DNA of 64,000 nt from JAJFUE01 sp039683515 (GCA_039683515.1 JBDKRG010000059.1:1-64000); one strand, 5' to 3'. Shown: positions 41,542 through 50,530, counted from the first letter of the stretch. Made by a program: numbers and translations. Notes: generated from the sequence alone by a model not told the origin.

Positions 41542-42381
41542 TCAGCCGTCGACCGACAGCTTGCGTTTATTGACCAGGGCGGCGTGGCAGGTCTTCAGGA
41601 ATCTCTTGAATTGCGCGATCGACCGGTCGTCCTCGGGCGAATCCGTCAGCATGAACCGGAGGTTCTTCAGTTCTTCCGCGCCCTGCCCCCCTGTGAACAT
41701 CCCGCCAAACATCAGCATCCTTGATACCGGGTCGAGGTCGACGGCGTTGAACTCCGTGAGGAGCCCGAGGAGGGTTTGATTGATCAGGTACGGCTGGCAT
41801 CCGATCAGGTATTCAAGAATCATGCTGCTCGTGATGCGCTCGCCTTCAACGATTTTCTCTGCCGGACCCGGCGGAAGCAGGACCGGAATGTACCCACCGT
41901 CCTCGTGGACGTTCAATTCGGCGCGACCGTTGTCCAGCCGCTCACCCGTGATCCCGGCTTCGCGGATGTGATGCAGCAGGTAGCTCGGGCCGGGCTCGGG
42001 CGGGTTGAAATGGTCGATGATCCAATGCTCGCACGCCTGGCTGATCGGGTAGCTGATCGCCCCCCAGCAGCCCAGCGCCTCGCCCTTGACGTTCACCGGG
42101 CATTTTTCGCAAATCGGCTTGCTCTTGCGCTCGATGCGCTGCCATGTTTCCACCAGCTCGGCAAACGTGAGCTCGGCGCTGGCGCCCATGAGCGTCTTGA
42201 CCGGGAACGGAAGCGTCATCGTCTTGCTCAGCATGGCCTCGCGCTCGGGCCCCTGCTGCCGGCTCAGCGTGTAACCGATCTGCCCGGCATAGGCTCCGAC
42301 CTTGGCGCGCTGCACGAACTCCGTGTTGTCGCGCGGGGCCTGGATCGGGCACTGCGTCTTGGCGAAATAGTCGAAACCCAC
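41542..42381 (-). CDS. Conserved-looking cytoplasmic protein of unknown function with Cys cluster
   Basis: I do not recognise this 279-residue protein. It has no signal peptide or membrane segment. The region CEKCPVNVKGEALGCWG holds a C-x2-C and a later Cys that could bind metal. The rest has no familiar motif. It is downstream of batE, separated by a 30-bp hairpin that may attenuate its expression. It converges with the TPR gene on the other strand. Confidence 0.72.
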   Translation of the reverse strand: MGFDYFAKTQCPIQAPRDNTEFVQRAKVGAYAGQIGYTLSRQQGPEREAMLSKTMTLPFPVKTLMGASAELTFAELVETWQRIERKSKPICEKCPVNVKGEALGCWGAISYPISQACEHWIIDHFNPPEPGPSYLLHHIREAGITGERLDNGRAELNVHEDGGYIPVLLPPGPAEKIVEGERITSSMILEYLIGCQPYLINQTLLGLLTEFNAVDLDPVSRMLMFGGMFTGGQGAEELKNLRFMLTDSPEDDRSIAQFKRFLKTCHAALVNKRKLSVDG

Positions 42382-42398
42382 GGGCAGGCTCCTTTTGG

Positions 42399-42463
42399 GC
42401 GATGAGCTTTGAGAGATGAGCGATGAGAGAGATTCTCATCGCTCATGTCTCAAAGCTCATCGC
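42399..42463. repeat. Near-perfect 30-bp hairpin between batE and the next gene
   Basis: Arm 42399-42428 is the reverse complement of 42434-42463 with a single mismatch (at 42415). The loop is 5 nt. The sequence is made of repeated GATGAG/CTCATC words. It fills almost all of the 86-nt gap. No T-run follows on the minus strand. Confidence 0.92.
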
Positions 42464-42467
42464 ATTT

Positions 42468-43223
42468 TTACAAACGCCGGATCTGGTCGCGGCTGATGAA
42501 CCCGGCGCCCTTACCGCCGAACGAGATCATCGGCCAGTCCGGGTGCGTGCGCTCGTCGGTGATGTCGACGACCGTCCCGGCCTTGAGCTTCCACGTCTCG
42601 GTCGAGTTCTCGCTCGGGCCGGATCTCACGCTCCCCTCGGGCGAAACAATCACGCCGCGCCGAACCATGCATTCCTGATGATAATGACCGAACGCGAACG
42701 GCCACGCAACCGCCGCGACGACCGCCGCCGCGATCGCCGTCTTGCGCAGCGACAGCCGCAGCCGCGTCCCGCGCGGCCGCCACAGCGCCCATGCGCCCAG
42801 AAACAGCCCCGCCACGCTCGCCCACGCCGCGATCGCGGTCCATTCGTTGCCGCTCATGAGCCAGTAGACCATGTTGAGCGGCGGCAGCGGCGTCAGCGCG
42901 ATCTGCGTCTCGTATTCGGGATCGATGATCGAAAGGTTCTGGCGCAGCATCCGGTCGCGGGGCGCGAACTGGAGCGCCTGCAGGTAGCGCCACTGGGCGA
43001 GCCCGCGGTCGCCGAGATGGGCATAGGCCGTGCCCAGGTTGTAGAGAAGCCGCGGGTCGTGCGGCGCCTGCTCGATGAGCTGCTCGTAGATTTCGGCCGA
43101 TTCCTTGTAGTTCTGGGCCGTGAACGCCTTGTTCGCGCGCTCGAGAAGCTGCTCCTCGCCGGTCGCGGCCCACGCGGCCGACGAAAGCATCAAGGCCATG
43201 ATCATTGCAGCCAGCCGCCTCAT
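42468..43223 (-). CDS. BatE-like TPR/SH3 membrane protein
   Basis: This 251-residue protein has a signal peptide (MRRLAAMIMALMLSSAAWAA), TPR repeats (NKAFTAQNYKESAEIYEQLI, RLLYNLGTAYAHLGD), two membrane segments (AIAAWASVAGLFLGAWALW and AIAAAVVAAVAWPFAFGHY) and a C-terminal SH3b-like domain (GVIVSPEGSVRSGPSENSTE, then GTVVDITDERTHPDWPMI). This is the BatE layout. Bat proteins act together at the inner membrane, classically linked to aerotolerance in Bacteroides. It overlaps batD as ATGA. Confidence 0.85.
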   Translation of the reverse strand: MRRLAAMIMALMLSSAAWAATGEEQLLERANKAFTAQNYKESAEIYEQLIEQAPHDPRLLYNLGTAYAHLGDRGLAQWRYLQALQFAPRDRMLRQNLSIIDPEYETQIALTPLPPLNMVYWLMSGNEWTAIAAWASVAGLFLGAWALWRPRGTRLRLSLRKTAIAAAVVAAVAWPFAFGHYHQECMVRRGVIVSPEGSVRSGPSENSTETWKLKAGTVVDITDERTHPDWPMISFGGKGAGFISRDQIRRL

Positions 43224-45082
43224 GCGCGCAAACCCTCCCGCAACACGGCCCGTGTCTCCTCGCTCCAGGCGCGGACGTCGATCGGCGAGTCGATCGGCGA
43301 GTAGCTGGCCCACGCGCAGGCGTCGAGCCGCTCCAAAAGCCGCGCGACCTGCTCGCGCGTCAGGTTGCTGCCGGCGAGGAGCCGCGCGATCTCGTCGCGC
43401 GTCATCCCCTCGGCCGAGGTGTTGTAATGATCGGCGATCAGGTTGCGCACGGCGTGCTCGAACGCGCCGGCGACCTCGGCGTTGCGGCCGTCGCCGCCCT
43501 TGGCCTTGATGCGGCGCAGGCGCTTCTCGAACGCGCGCCACGCGCCGTTGCGGCGCGCCGCCGCCGGGTCGAGCGTGGCCCGCCTCCAGTCGCGATACCA
43601 CATGGCCAGGATCAGCATCGACCCGCCGACCAGGAACAGCCACATGAGCGGCGATTCCATGGCCGGCTCGACGCGGCCGTGCCGCACCGAGCCGATCGCC
43701 TGCACGAAATTGAGCTGCGGGCCGTTGCCCACCTTGCGCGTGACGCTCGCGCCGCCCGGCGCGGCCGGTTCGGCGGCGACCCCCTGCGGCAACGGCTGAA
43801 CCGTCACCGGCACCGGCTCGGTCCTGAGCGCGCGGTACGCCTCGCGCTCGGAATCGAAAACGGGATACGAAATCGACGGGACCTGGATCCGGCCGAACTT
43901 GCGCGGCCGCAGGCTGTACTGGAAATGCTTCGTGCCGCCGACGTAATCCTTCGGCCTGGCCGTGTCCATCCGGGCCGTCTGGTCGACGACCTCGAAGGCG
44001 TCGTTGTCGGGGAACCGGGGCGGGCTCGCCAGTTCGACGGCGCCGCGCCCCTCGAGCGTGACGTCGAGCGTCAGCAGCTCGTCCTGGCGCATCGTGGAGC
44101 GGTCGGCGGAGGCCTTGAGCGTAAAGCTGCCGACCGTGGCGCTGAAGTTCGCCGGCTGGCCGTCGGTCGGCAGGGGACGCACCTCCAGCTTGACCGGCGC
44201 CGCCGGCAGCTGAACCTGCATCGTGTTGGCGCCGAACGGATCGCCGAAGAACGAATCGTCGAACGGGCCGCGGCCGGATTGCCGCTGAACCGGGAGCTGG
44301 ACCGCGACGAAATAGGCGCCGATCTCGGCGTCGCCCGGCTGGGTCGGCGTCAGGGTGTATTGCAGGATCGGCGCGACCTGGTAGGCGCGGTCGCCGTGGG
44401 TCTCGGTGGCGGGCTGGATGTCGCCCTGGGCGCGGAACCGCTCGTCCAGAAGCCCGCCGCCGGCCTTGAGCTGTTCGTTCGGGTATTGCAGGCCCCGGAT
44501 CGGGATGTTGTCCCAGTAAATCTTGTAGGTGACCAGCACCGGCTCGCTCACGTAGGGCCGCTTGTCGCTCACCTCGACGCGCAGGAACAGGCGGCCGTTG
44601 AGCTGCTTGTTCACGGCGGCGTTGTTGCTTTGCGCCGGCAGGATCCCCTCGTGCTTGAGGTCGTCGGGAATCATCGGCGGCGCCTGCATCGTCACGGTGA
44701 CCGCGATCGGCCGGCTGCGGTAGGTCTGGCCGCCGTATTCGAGCTGCGAAGAGCCGATCGTGAACGTCCCCTGCGTCGGCGCGCGCAGCTGCCAGCGCAG
44801 GATGGTCGAGACGTTGCTCGAGCCGTTGATGATCGTCATGCGGTTCTCGCGGAAGGGACCGTTGGTGTTGACGACCTGCAGCCCGCCGAAATCCGGCATC
44901 GTCGGGTTGGCGTTCATCTGGCTGATCGAGCTGATCTCGAGGCTGTAAACGATGACCGAGCCGACTTCGACGCGCGCCTGGTCGACCGACGCGTTCAACT
45001 GGATCCCCTGCGCCGGCGCGAGCGATGCCATCGCGCACAAAATCGCGCTCATGATCAGGATGCGCTGAACAGCCGGCTTCAA
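43220..45082 (-). CDS. BatD-family membrane protein
   Basis: This 620-residue protein has a signal peptide (ILIMSAILCAMASLAPAQG) and successive beta-rich domains typical of BatD (VEVGSVIVYSLEIS, SDKRPYVSEPVLVTYKIYWD, ASADRSTMRQDELLTLDVTL). A late membrane helix (LMWLFLVGGSMLILAMWY) is followed by a cytoplasmic tail. The start codon appears to be TTG at 45082, with AAGGA upstream, 3 nt after the batC stop. It is thought to support VWA-domain partners, which are missing from this cluster. Confidence 0.88.
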   Translation of the reverse strand: MKPAVQRILIMSAILCAMASLAPAQGIQLNASVDQARVEVGSVIVYSLEISSISQMNANPTMPDFGGLQVVNTNGPFRENRMTIINGSSNVSTILRWQLRAPTQGTFTIGSSQLEYGGQTYRSRPIAVTVTMQAPPMIPDDLKHEGILPAQSNNAAVNKQLNGRLFLRVEVSDKRPYVSEPVLVTYKIYWDNIPIRGLQYPNEQLKAGGGLLDERFRAQGDIQPATETHGDRAYQVAPILQYTLTPTQPGDAEIGAYFVAVQLPVQRQSGRGPFDDSFFGDPFGANTMQVQLPAAPVKLEVRPLPTDGQPANFSATVGSFTLKASADRSTMRQDELLTLDVTLEGRGAVELASPPRFPDNDAFEVVDQTARMDTARPKDYVGGTKHFQYSLRPRKFGRIQVPSISYPVFDSEREAYRALRTEPVPVTVQPLPQGVAAEPAAPGGASVTRKVGNGPQLNFVQAIGSVRHGRVEPAMESPLMWLFLVGGSMLILAMWYRDWRRATLDPAAARRNGAWRAFEKRLRRIKAKGGDGRNAEVAGAFEHAVRNLIADHYNTSAEGMTRDEIARLLAGSNLTREQVARLLERLDACAWASYSPIDSPIDVRAWSEETRAVLREGLRA

Positions 45083-45085
45083 TGC

Positions 45086-46432
45086 TTACCAATCCTTCTG
45101 GAGTTTGCGTTCGCTGTCGCGGAACTGGAAGAGCCGCTTGTACTGGTTCGGCTTTTCCTTCTCGAGCAGGTTGAGCAGACGGATGGCATCCATCTGCTCG
45201 GGGGTATACTGCGGTTTCTTCTGTGAACCGTCCTCGCCGTCGATCTCGTCCTCGCCGTCGCTGGACGAGGCCTTGGCCATGGCGGAACCACCCTGCTGCG
45301 GCTGGTTCTGCCGCTTTTGGCCCTCGAGGCCGCCCCGATTCTGCTGGCCGGCCTGCCCCTGCCGGTCGCCGGCATCGTTCGGGTTCGTCGGCTGGGAGTC
45401 CGTTTGCTTCTGGTCCTGCTGATTCTGCTGCTGCTGACCTTGCGGGCCCTGCTGGTCTTGCTGGTTCTGCTGCTGCTGATCCTGCTGGCCCTGCTGGTCT
45501 TGCTGCTGCTGTTGATCCTGGTTCTGTTGCGGGTCTTTTTGACCTTGCTGGCCTTGCCGGCCCTGCTGGTTCTGGTTTTGCTGGTTCTGCTGGTTTTGTT
45601 GCTGGCCCTGCTGGCCCTGCTGTTGTTGCTGGTTCTGCTGCTGCTGGTTCTGCTGGTTTTGTTGCTGGCCCTGCTGGCCCTGCTGTTGTTGCTGGTTCTG
45701 CTGTTGCTGGTTCTGCTGGTTTTGTTGCTGACCCTGCTGGCCTTGTTGGCCCTGCTGTTGTTGCTGGTTTTGTCCTTGTTGCTGCTGCTGCTGGCTCTGA
45801 GCCTGACCCTGGGACTGACCTTGCTGGTCGTTTTTCTGCCCCTGCTCTTGCTGCTGCTGCTGCTGCTGCTGTTGTTGCTGGCGCGCCTGTTGCTGCCGAA
45901 GTTGATTCAGGTTCTTCTTAACGACTTCATAATTGTAGATCGCCTCGGTGTCGTCGGGGGCCTCGGCGATGGCCTGCCGGAAGGACTTGAGCGAATTTTC
46001 GAGCGACGCCATCTGGTTGTTGATCTGGTCGGGCGCGGCCTGGATGCGAGCGCCGCCGGTGCGGATCTTTTCGACGGCCGGCTTGCCCTGGGCGATGCCG
46101 AGGTTGAAGAAACTGTCGCGGCGCTGGGTGGCGGACTGGGTCTCGGTCGCCTCCGAAAGCGTCTGCTGGGCGTCCTTGTATTGACCGAGCCTGGCCTGCG
46201 CGGTGCCGAGGTTGTATTTGATCAGCGGCGAGGGATCGCGCTTCAAGGCCTCTTTGTAGGTGTCGACGGCGGCCTTGAGCTGCTGCTGGTCCTGCTTGGC
46301 GTTGCCGGCGGCGTAGTGACCGTTCCCCTTGCGCAGGAGCGCGTCGACCGACTCGGCGCGCGCCGCCGGCGGGACAAGGCTCAACCCCATCGCCAATAAC
46401 GCCGTTGATGCTCGAATGATCCGCCCGCGCAT
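45086..46432 (-). CDS. BatC-like TPR protein with a long glutamine-rich tail
   Basis: This protein of about 448 residues has a signal peptide (IIRASTALLAMGLSLVPPAARA) and TPR repeats (NGHYAAGNAKQDQQQLKAAV, LIKYNLGTAQARLGQYKDAQ, FFNLGIAQGK). A region of about 200 residues made almost only of Gln, Gly, Asn and Asp (about 45330-45900) comes next, then a short acidic and basic end. The tail contains about three copies of a 63-nt (21-codon) unit around 45591-45779. The ATG at 46432 is preferred over 46477 because it gives a normal signal peptide. Confidence 0.82.
   Translation of the reverse strand: MRGRIIRASTALLAMGLSLVPPAARAESVDALLRKGNGHYAAGNAKQDQQQLKAAVDTYKEALKRDPSPLIKYNLGTAQARLGQYKDAQQTLSEATETQSATQRRDSFFNLGIAQGKPAVEKIRTGGARIQAAPDQINNQMASLENSLKSFRQAIAEAPDDTEAIYNYEVVKKNLNQLRQQQARQQQQQQQQQQQEQGQKNDQQGQSQGQAQSQQQQQQGQNQQQQQGQQGQQGQQQNQQNQQQQNQQQQQGQQGQQQNQQNQQQQNQQQQQGQQGQQQNQQNQQNQNQQGRQGQQGQKDPQQNQDQQQQQDQQGQQDQQQQNQQDQQGPQGQQQQNQQDQKQTDSQPTNPNDAGDRQGQAGQQNRGGLEGQKRQNQPQQGGSAMAKASSSDGEDEIDGEDGSQKKPQYTPEQMDAIRLLNLLEKEKPNQYKRLFQFRDSERKLQKDW
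45591..45779. repeat. 63-nt tandem repeat inside the glutamine-rich part of batC
   Basis: The word TGGTTTTGTTGCTG recurs at 45591, 45654 and 45717, an exact 63-nt period, with near-identical sequence between. Reading in frame it adds 21 Gln/Asn/Gly residues per copy. The copy number may vary between strains. Confidence 0.8.
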
Positions 46433-46469
46433 GGTCACCCCACTCAGGCCTCGTTGGGTCCTGACCCGA

Positions 46470-47534
46470 TTAAGCATTTTCCGGACCAGCGGAAAGCGGC
46501 GGCGCGGCGGTCGTTTCGGACGGTTTTTCGCCCCTCAGCGCCAGCCACCGCCGCAACGCCTGGCTGATATAATAATGCCTCATATCGTAAAAAAAGTCGC
46601 TCAAAGCGACGGCCATCGCCTTTTCGGCGTCGTCGCGCCGGCCGAGGGCGTCGTACCCTAGCGCCAGATGATAATGACGTCCATAATCGTAAGGCCCCTC
46701 GACCGGCAGGCTGCGCCACAACGCCATCGCCGGCTCGAACCAACCCGCGCGCCAGTAAACCCGGCCCAGATGCGTCCGGGCGATCAACAACTGCTCGTCG
46801 AGCTCCAGCGCCCGGGCCAGGTGCGCCCGCGCGCGGGCGGGGTCGCCCATCTCGTCGGCGGCCATCCCGGCGACGGTGTTCAGCTCGGCGCTTTCGTCGC
46901 CGCGCGCGATGGATTCCATCGCCACCGCCAGAGCCTCGCCCCCCTTGCCCTCGATCAGGAAATCCTCGACATGGCTGACGACGCGCTCGATCCGCTGCTT
47001 TTTGATTTTTTCCGGGAGCCATGCCTTGAGACGGGCGATGAGACCCGGTTTTTTTGTCGCAGGTTCGGGCGTCAAATTGTCGCAGGGATTTTCGGGCGGA
47101 ATCGGGTCCGTGAACGACTCGCGCGTGCCCAGAAACTCCGGCCACGCGATCTCGAGGCCCGGGTTCTGCGCCGGCCACGGCCGGGTCTGCGCCTCGAGCG
47201 TCAGCGCCACCTGGCCGAGCAAGTCGGTTGCATGCGGCAGGTTGATCCGGCGCCATATCCGGGCGGCGCCGAGCGCGTCGTCGGGCCGGCCGGTCCGCGC
47301 CAGCGCCAGCGCGAGCACTTGCGGCACCAGCGGGTTGGCCGGCCGGGCCTCGGCGAGCACCCGCAACAGATCGATCGCCTGATCCAGTTCCACGCCGGCT
47401 TCGGCGAAGCAACGCGCATAATAAAAATCTGGCAGGGCGCCGGTCGAATCGATCGCTCGCGCGGCTCGGGCCGGCTCAAGATCGCCCCGGCGGGCGGCGG
47501 CAAGCGCTGTGTGCCAATCGGCATGAATTTGCAT
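46470..47534 (-). CDS. TPR-repeat protein upstream of batC
   Basis: This protein of about 354 residues has no signal peptide. TPR-like repeats occupy both ends (ALAAARRGDLEPARAARAID, LALALARTGRPDDALGAARI, GMAADEMGDPARARAHLARA, GRVYWRAGWFEPAMALWRS, LALGYDALGRRDDAEKAMAV). A charged linker lies between. The start is either 47534 or ATG 47552. It ends 37 nt before batC and runs in the same direction, so it probably belongs to the bat transcript in the place where VWA genes usually sit. Confidence 0.8.
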   Translation of the reverse strand: MQIHADWHTALAAARRGDLEPARAARAIDSTGALPDFYYARCFAEAGVELDQAIDLLRVLAEARPANPLVPQVLALALARTGRPDDALGAARIWRRINLPHATDLLGQVALTLEAQTRPWPAQNPGLEIAWPEFLGTRESFTDPIPPENPCDNLTPEPATKKPGLIARLKAWLPEKIKKQRIERVVSHVEDFLIEGKGGEALAVAMESIARGDESAELNTVAGMAADEMGDPARARAHLARALELDEQLLIARTHLGRVYWRAGWFEPAMALWRSLPVEGPYDYGRHYHLALGYDALGRRDDAEKAMAVALSDFFYDMRHYYISQALRRWLALRGEKPSETTAAPPLSAGPENA

Positions 47535-47952
47535 CGGCCGGGCCGCCTCCAACGGCCACCCGCACTTTCTCAGATTCCTCCGCCAAAGGCAATTGTTTGA
47601 GTGATGAGGACTCCTCGATCATTCATCAAATTCGAATATTGAACCACGGAGACACGGAGGCACGGAGATGATTTCAAAATAATAGATGCCACATTGGCTC
47701 ATCGCACCACGAGTCCGGTGCCGGAAAAAATCTGGTTTCTTCGGGCCTCCGTGTCTCCGTGGTTCAATGAATGAAGAATCAAGGTGAGGACTGAGGACAA
47801 AAGTTATCCATTTTATCCGATTTCTCTCCGATTCCATCCGATTGTTTCGATTTTTTGTCCGATTCGAATTTCTGAACGATTTGAATTTTATATTTGTTTC
47901 GGATTTCGATATTCGGATTTTGGATTTGTGCTCCTTCTGCTACCATCATGCT
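47535..47952. other. 418-nt divergent intergenic region with two repeat elements
   Basis: No gene is seen. It holds a 23-bp perfect inverted repeat (47638-47660 and 47746-47768) and, at 47892-47918, a 27-nt word identical in reverse complement to 7445-7471. The stretch 47800-47935 is AT-rich and made of CCGATT and CGGATT words. Promoters for the bat operon and the Cys-cluster gene are expected here but were not resolved. Confidence 0.7.
47638..47768. repeat. 23-bp perfect inverted repeat (CCACGGAGACACGGAGG words)
   Basis: The arms 47638-47660 and 47746-47768 are perfectly complementary over 23 nt and flank an 85-nt spacer. The left arm continues as a direct CACGGAG word. No coding function is seen. 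Confidence 0.92.
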
Positions 47953-49266
47953 ATGACCACGCCCCCCCTCCACCTCCCATCCGGCATCAACTACGAATGC
48001 ACCCGGTGCGGGCGGTCGTGCGGCGAGTTCTGGGAGATCAAGGTCGAGCCCGAGATCGCCGACTCGATCCGGAACCGCCCGGCCGAGGCGCTGCGCGAGG
48101 CGGGGGCCGCCGACCCGAGCTCGCCCGTCGTCCCGAGCCCGTGGACGCCCGGCACGCTCATGATGCGGCCCGGCCCGGACGGCCACTGCTGCCTGCAGGG
48201 CGCCGACGGCCTGTGCACGCTCCACAAGATTTTCGGGTTCGCGTCCAAGCCCAACCGCTGCCGCACGTTCCCGTATCGGTTCATCGAGACGCCGCGCGGG
48301 ACGTATTGCGGGCTGACGTTCGCCTGCTCGGCCGTCCTGAACAACCAGGGGCCGGCGGTCGCCGATCAGCGCGGCGAGATCGAGGACCTCTTCGGCTGGA
48401 CGCTCAGCCGCCGCGCGGTCGAGGCGCCGAACGAGCTGGCCAGCGGCATCCCGCTTACGTGGGAACAGTACGAGGCGGTCGAGCAGGACCTCGCCGACCT
48501 GCTCGAGCCGGCGCTCGCCCCGATCGGCGAGCGGCTGCTGATGCAGTATCATTACCTGCACCTGCTGATCAAGCTCGTGCGCGCCGACCGCGAGAACACC
48601 TCGCGCCAGTTCGACGGGCCCGAGGCCAACACGCAGGCCATCGAGGTCTTCCGCCACCGCGTCCGCGAGGGCGACTGGGCGCTGCTGCGCGGCATCGCCG
48701 GCCGCCGCCCCAAATCCGGACTGCTGCGCCGCATGATCCTTGGGTTCGCCCACGCGCTGCGCAACACGTACGGCCGCCGCAGCGGCCGGCTGAGCGGCTA
48801 CGCAATGGTGCTGAAGACCTACTTCACGCACGGGTTCGGCCACGGCTCGATCGACATGCCGGCGCTCGGCAAACCGGTCGCCTACCGGAAAATGAAGACG
48901 ATCGGGTTCGACCCGGCGCGGCCGGAGTTCGACGAGCTGCTGACGCGCTATTTCCGCCACCGGATCCAGCGCAAGGACCTGCTGCTGGCCGATTCGGTCC
49001 AGTTCGGGCTGCAATTGCAACTGCTCCACTGGGGGCTGATCCACTGGTACGCGGCCGCGCTGGCGGCCGACCGCGGCGCGCACGAGGTCGGCTGGGAACA
49101 CCTCACCGAGGCCGTCCGGATCGTCGAGAAATATTTCGTCCTGCACTCGACATTCGACCAGCTCTTCAAGCGCATGCCGCTGCTGCGCCTGTTCCTCGAC
49201 CGCCTCCTCGAGCACCCGCTCTACGCCTTCACGATGGCCCGCGGCGAGTGGTGCGAGCGCCAGTAG
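47953..49266 (+). CDS. YkgJ-type Cys-cluster protein
   Basis: This 437-residue protein starts with a YkgJ/zinc- or iron-chelating cluster: YECTRCGRSCGEFWEIKV, then CCLQGADGLCTLHKIFGFAS, KPNRCRTFPYRF and YCGLTFACS. The roughly eight cysteines fit the CxxCGxxC pattern of that family. The long helical C-terminal half (~180-437) is unfamiliar. The family is linked to metal binding or to metalloenzyme maturation, without a fixed role. The ATG at 47953 is chosen because in-frame readings further 5' run into repeat sequence. Confidence 0.85.
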   Translation: MTTPPLHLPSGINYECTRCGRSCGEFWEIKVEPEIADSIRNRPAEALREAGAADPSSPVVPSPWTPGTLMMRPGPDGHCCLQGADGLCTLHKIFGFASKPNRCRTFPYRFIETPRGTYCGLTFACSAVLNNQGPAVADQRGEIEDLFGWTLSRRAVEAPNELASGIPLTWEQYEAVEQDLADLLEPALAPIGERLLMQYHYLHLLIKLVRADRENTSRQFDGPEANTQAIEVFRHRVREGDWALLRGIAGRRPKSGLLRRMILGFAHALRNTYGRRSGRLSGYAMVLKTYFTHGFGHGSIDMPALGKPVAYRKMKTIGFDPARPEFDELLTRYFRHRIQRKDLLLADSVQFGLQLQLLHWGLIHWYAAALAADRGAHEVGWEHLTEAVRIVEKYFVLHSTFDQLFKRMPLLRLFLDRLLEHPLYAFTMARGEWCERQ

Positions 49267-49337
49267 CCCGCTTCGGCCCGAAGCGGCACGATTCGCTTTC
49301 GCTTGATCCGAAAACTCATCCGACATATTGTCCCCTC

Positions 49338-50495
49338 ATGAACTTTTCCGCAAAGCTCGACGAGCAGTTCCGGCGCGAACTCGAGGCCGAGGCGCGCCGC
49401 CGCCGCTGGACGTGGCGCGTCCGCTACCTGAAAGGCCCGGTGCTCGCCATTGCGTTTCTGGCCGTGCTCGCGGCCGTTTCCGGATTGCGTGAAGACCCCA
49501 AGCTCCGCGCTGATGGATTCGCCCACGTCCTCGCCATCGGCGTTTTGCTGGTTCCGCTCAGCATCCATGCGCTGCTTTTTCTTCCACGGCTCTTCCGGCT
49601 GTATCGGACGATGATTTTCGGATTTGCGGTCGGTTGCCCTCCGCGGGCCATCGCGGCCGTGATTCTCGAAACCATCAATGCCGGCTCGCTCCGGTTCCTG
49701 TCACCGATAGCGCGGGCATTCCGTTATTTCTTCGGCGAATTGATCTCCGACCACGAAGGCATCGGAATTCATGCCTCGATGCTGGAGCTACGCACGCTGT
49801 TCCGGATCCCGTGGCGCAGCCGCGCGTTCGATGCATGGCTCGCCCGGCAGCCCCGGCCGGTCGACTTCGATTCGTTTCTCGCGCATTGCCAGTGCACGCT
49901 CGACACGATCTGCGGGCCGTTCAAGCCGGAGCTGCCGGCCCCACCCGACCTCAGCCGGCCGATCCCGATCCAAAGCGACACCTCGCCGATCCTGGCCCTC
50001 GTTCCGCTCGCGCAGATCGCGGGCATGAAGATCGATGACCTCGGCGAGCACCCGCGCTGGGCGCCGATGCTCGGCGCGGACGAACTCCACTTCGATCTCA
50101 CGCGGCTCAACCGGCGGAACACGCTGGAGATGGTCGAGAAAATCAGCGATATCCACATGCGCATTCTGGGCGTTTCACGGCCGCCGTACACGCTCACCAA
50201 GGGCCGGCGGCGCCGCGTCGACGAAGCGCTCGCGGCCGCCGGCCTGCCCGGTGACGACTGGCCGACCCGCATCAGTTGCCGGATCCATCGCGGCGGTGAG
50301 TGGATCGACTACGCCCCGATCTCCGACGCCGGGCTGATGCAATTCGTCAACGCCTTCCTGTTTTTCTTTTACCGCGTGCCGTGGCGTTGGGAACCGTTCG
50401 AGAGCGACTACAAGCTCCAGACCGCCGACGGCCGCGTCGTGCCCGTCCGCATCACGTTCGAACCCAACACAGAACTCAAGATCGCGCGCAAGTAA
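49338..50495 (+). CDS. Membrane-anchored protein of unknown function
   Basis: This 385-residue protein has a basic start (FRRELEAEARRRRWTWRVRY), two membrane helices (GPVLAIAFLAVLAAVSGL and VLAIGVLLVPLSIHALLFLP) and a long soluble part without a motif I recognise. It is 71 nt downstream of the Cys-cluster gene in the same direction. The frame stays open further upstream only as a shadow of that gene. Confidence 0.78.
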   Translation: MNFSAKLDEQFRRELEAEARRRRWTWRVRYLKGPVLAIAFLAVLAAVSGLREDPKLRADGFAHVLAIGVLLVPLSIHALLFLPRLFRLYRTMIFGFAVGCPPRAIAAVILETINAGSLRFLSPIARAFRYFFGELISDHEGIGIHASMLELRTLFRIPWRSRAFDAWLARQPRPVDFDSFLAHCQCTLDTICGPFKPELPAPPDLSRPIPIQSDTSPILALVPLAQIAGMKIDDLGEHPRWAPMLGADELHFDLTRLNRRNTLEMVEKISDIHMRILGVSRPPYTLTKGRRRRVDEALAAAGLPGDDWPTRISCRIHRGGEWIDYAPISDAGLMQFVNAFLFFFYRVPWRWEPFESDYKLQTADGRVVPVRITFEPNTELKIARK

Positions 50496-50530
50496 TTACC
50501 GCCATGCTTCATCCGGCGGCGACAAAAATC

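Noticed and set aside
45317..46399. Leucine-rich plus-strand frame opposite batC that looks like a membrane protein
   Set aside because: It is the reverse complement of CAG-rich glutamine codons, which gives CTG leucine runs. The minus-strand gene has a signal peptide and TPR motifs.
47784..47952. Upstream extension of the Cys-cluster protein
   Set aside because: The peptides (FVSDFDIRI and similar) are encoded by an intergenic repeat also present near 7445, so they are not a real N-terminus.
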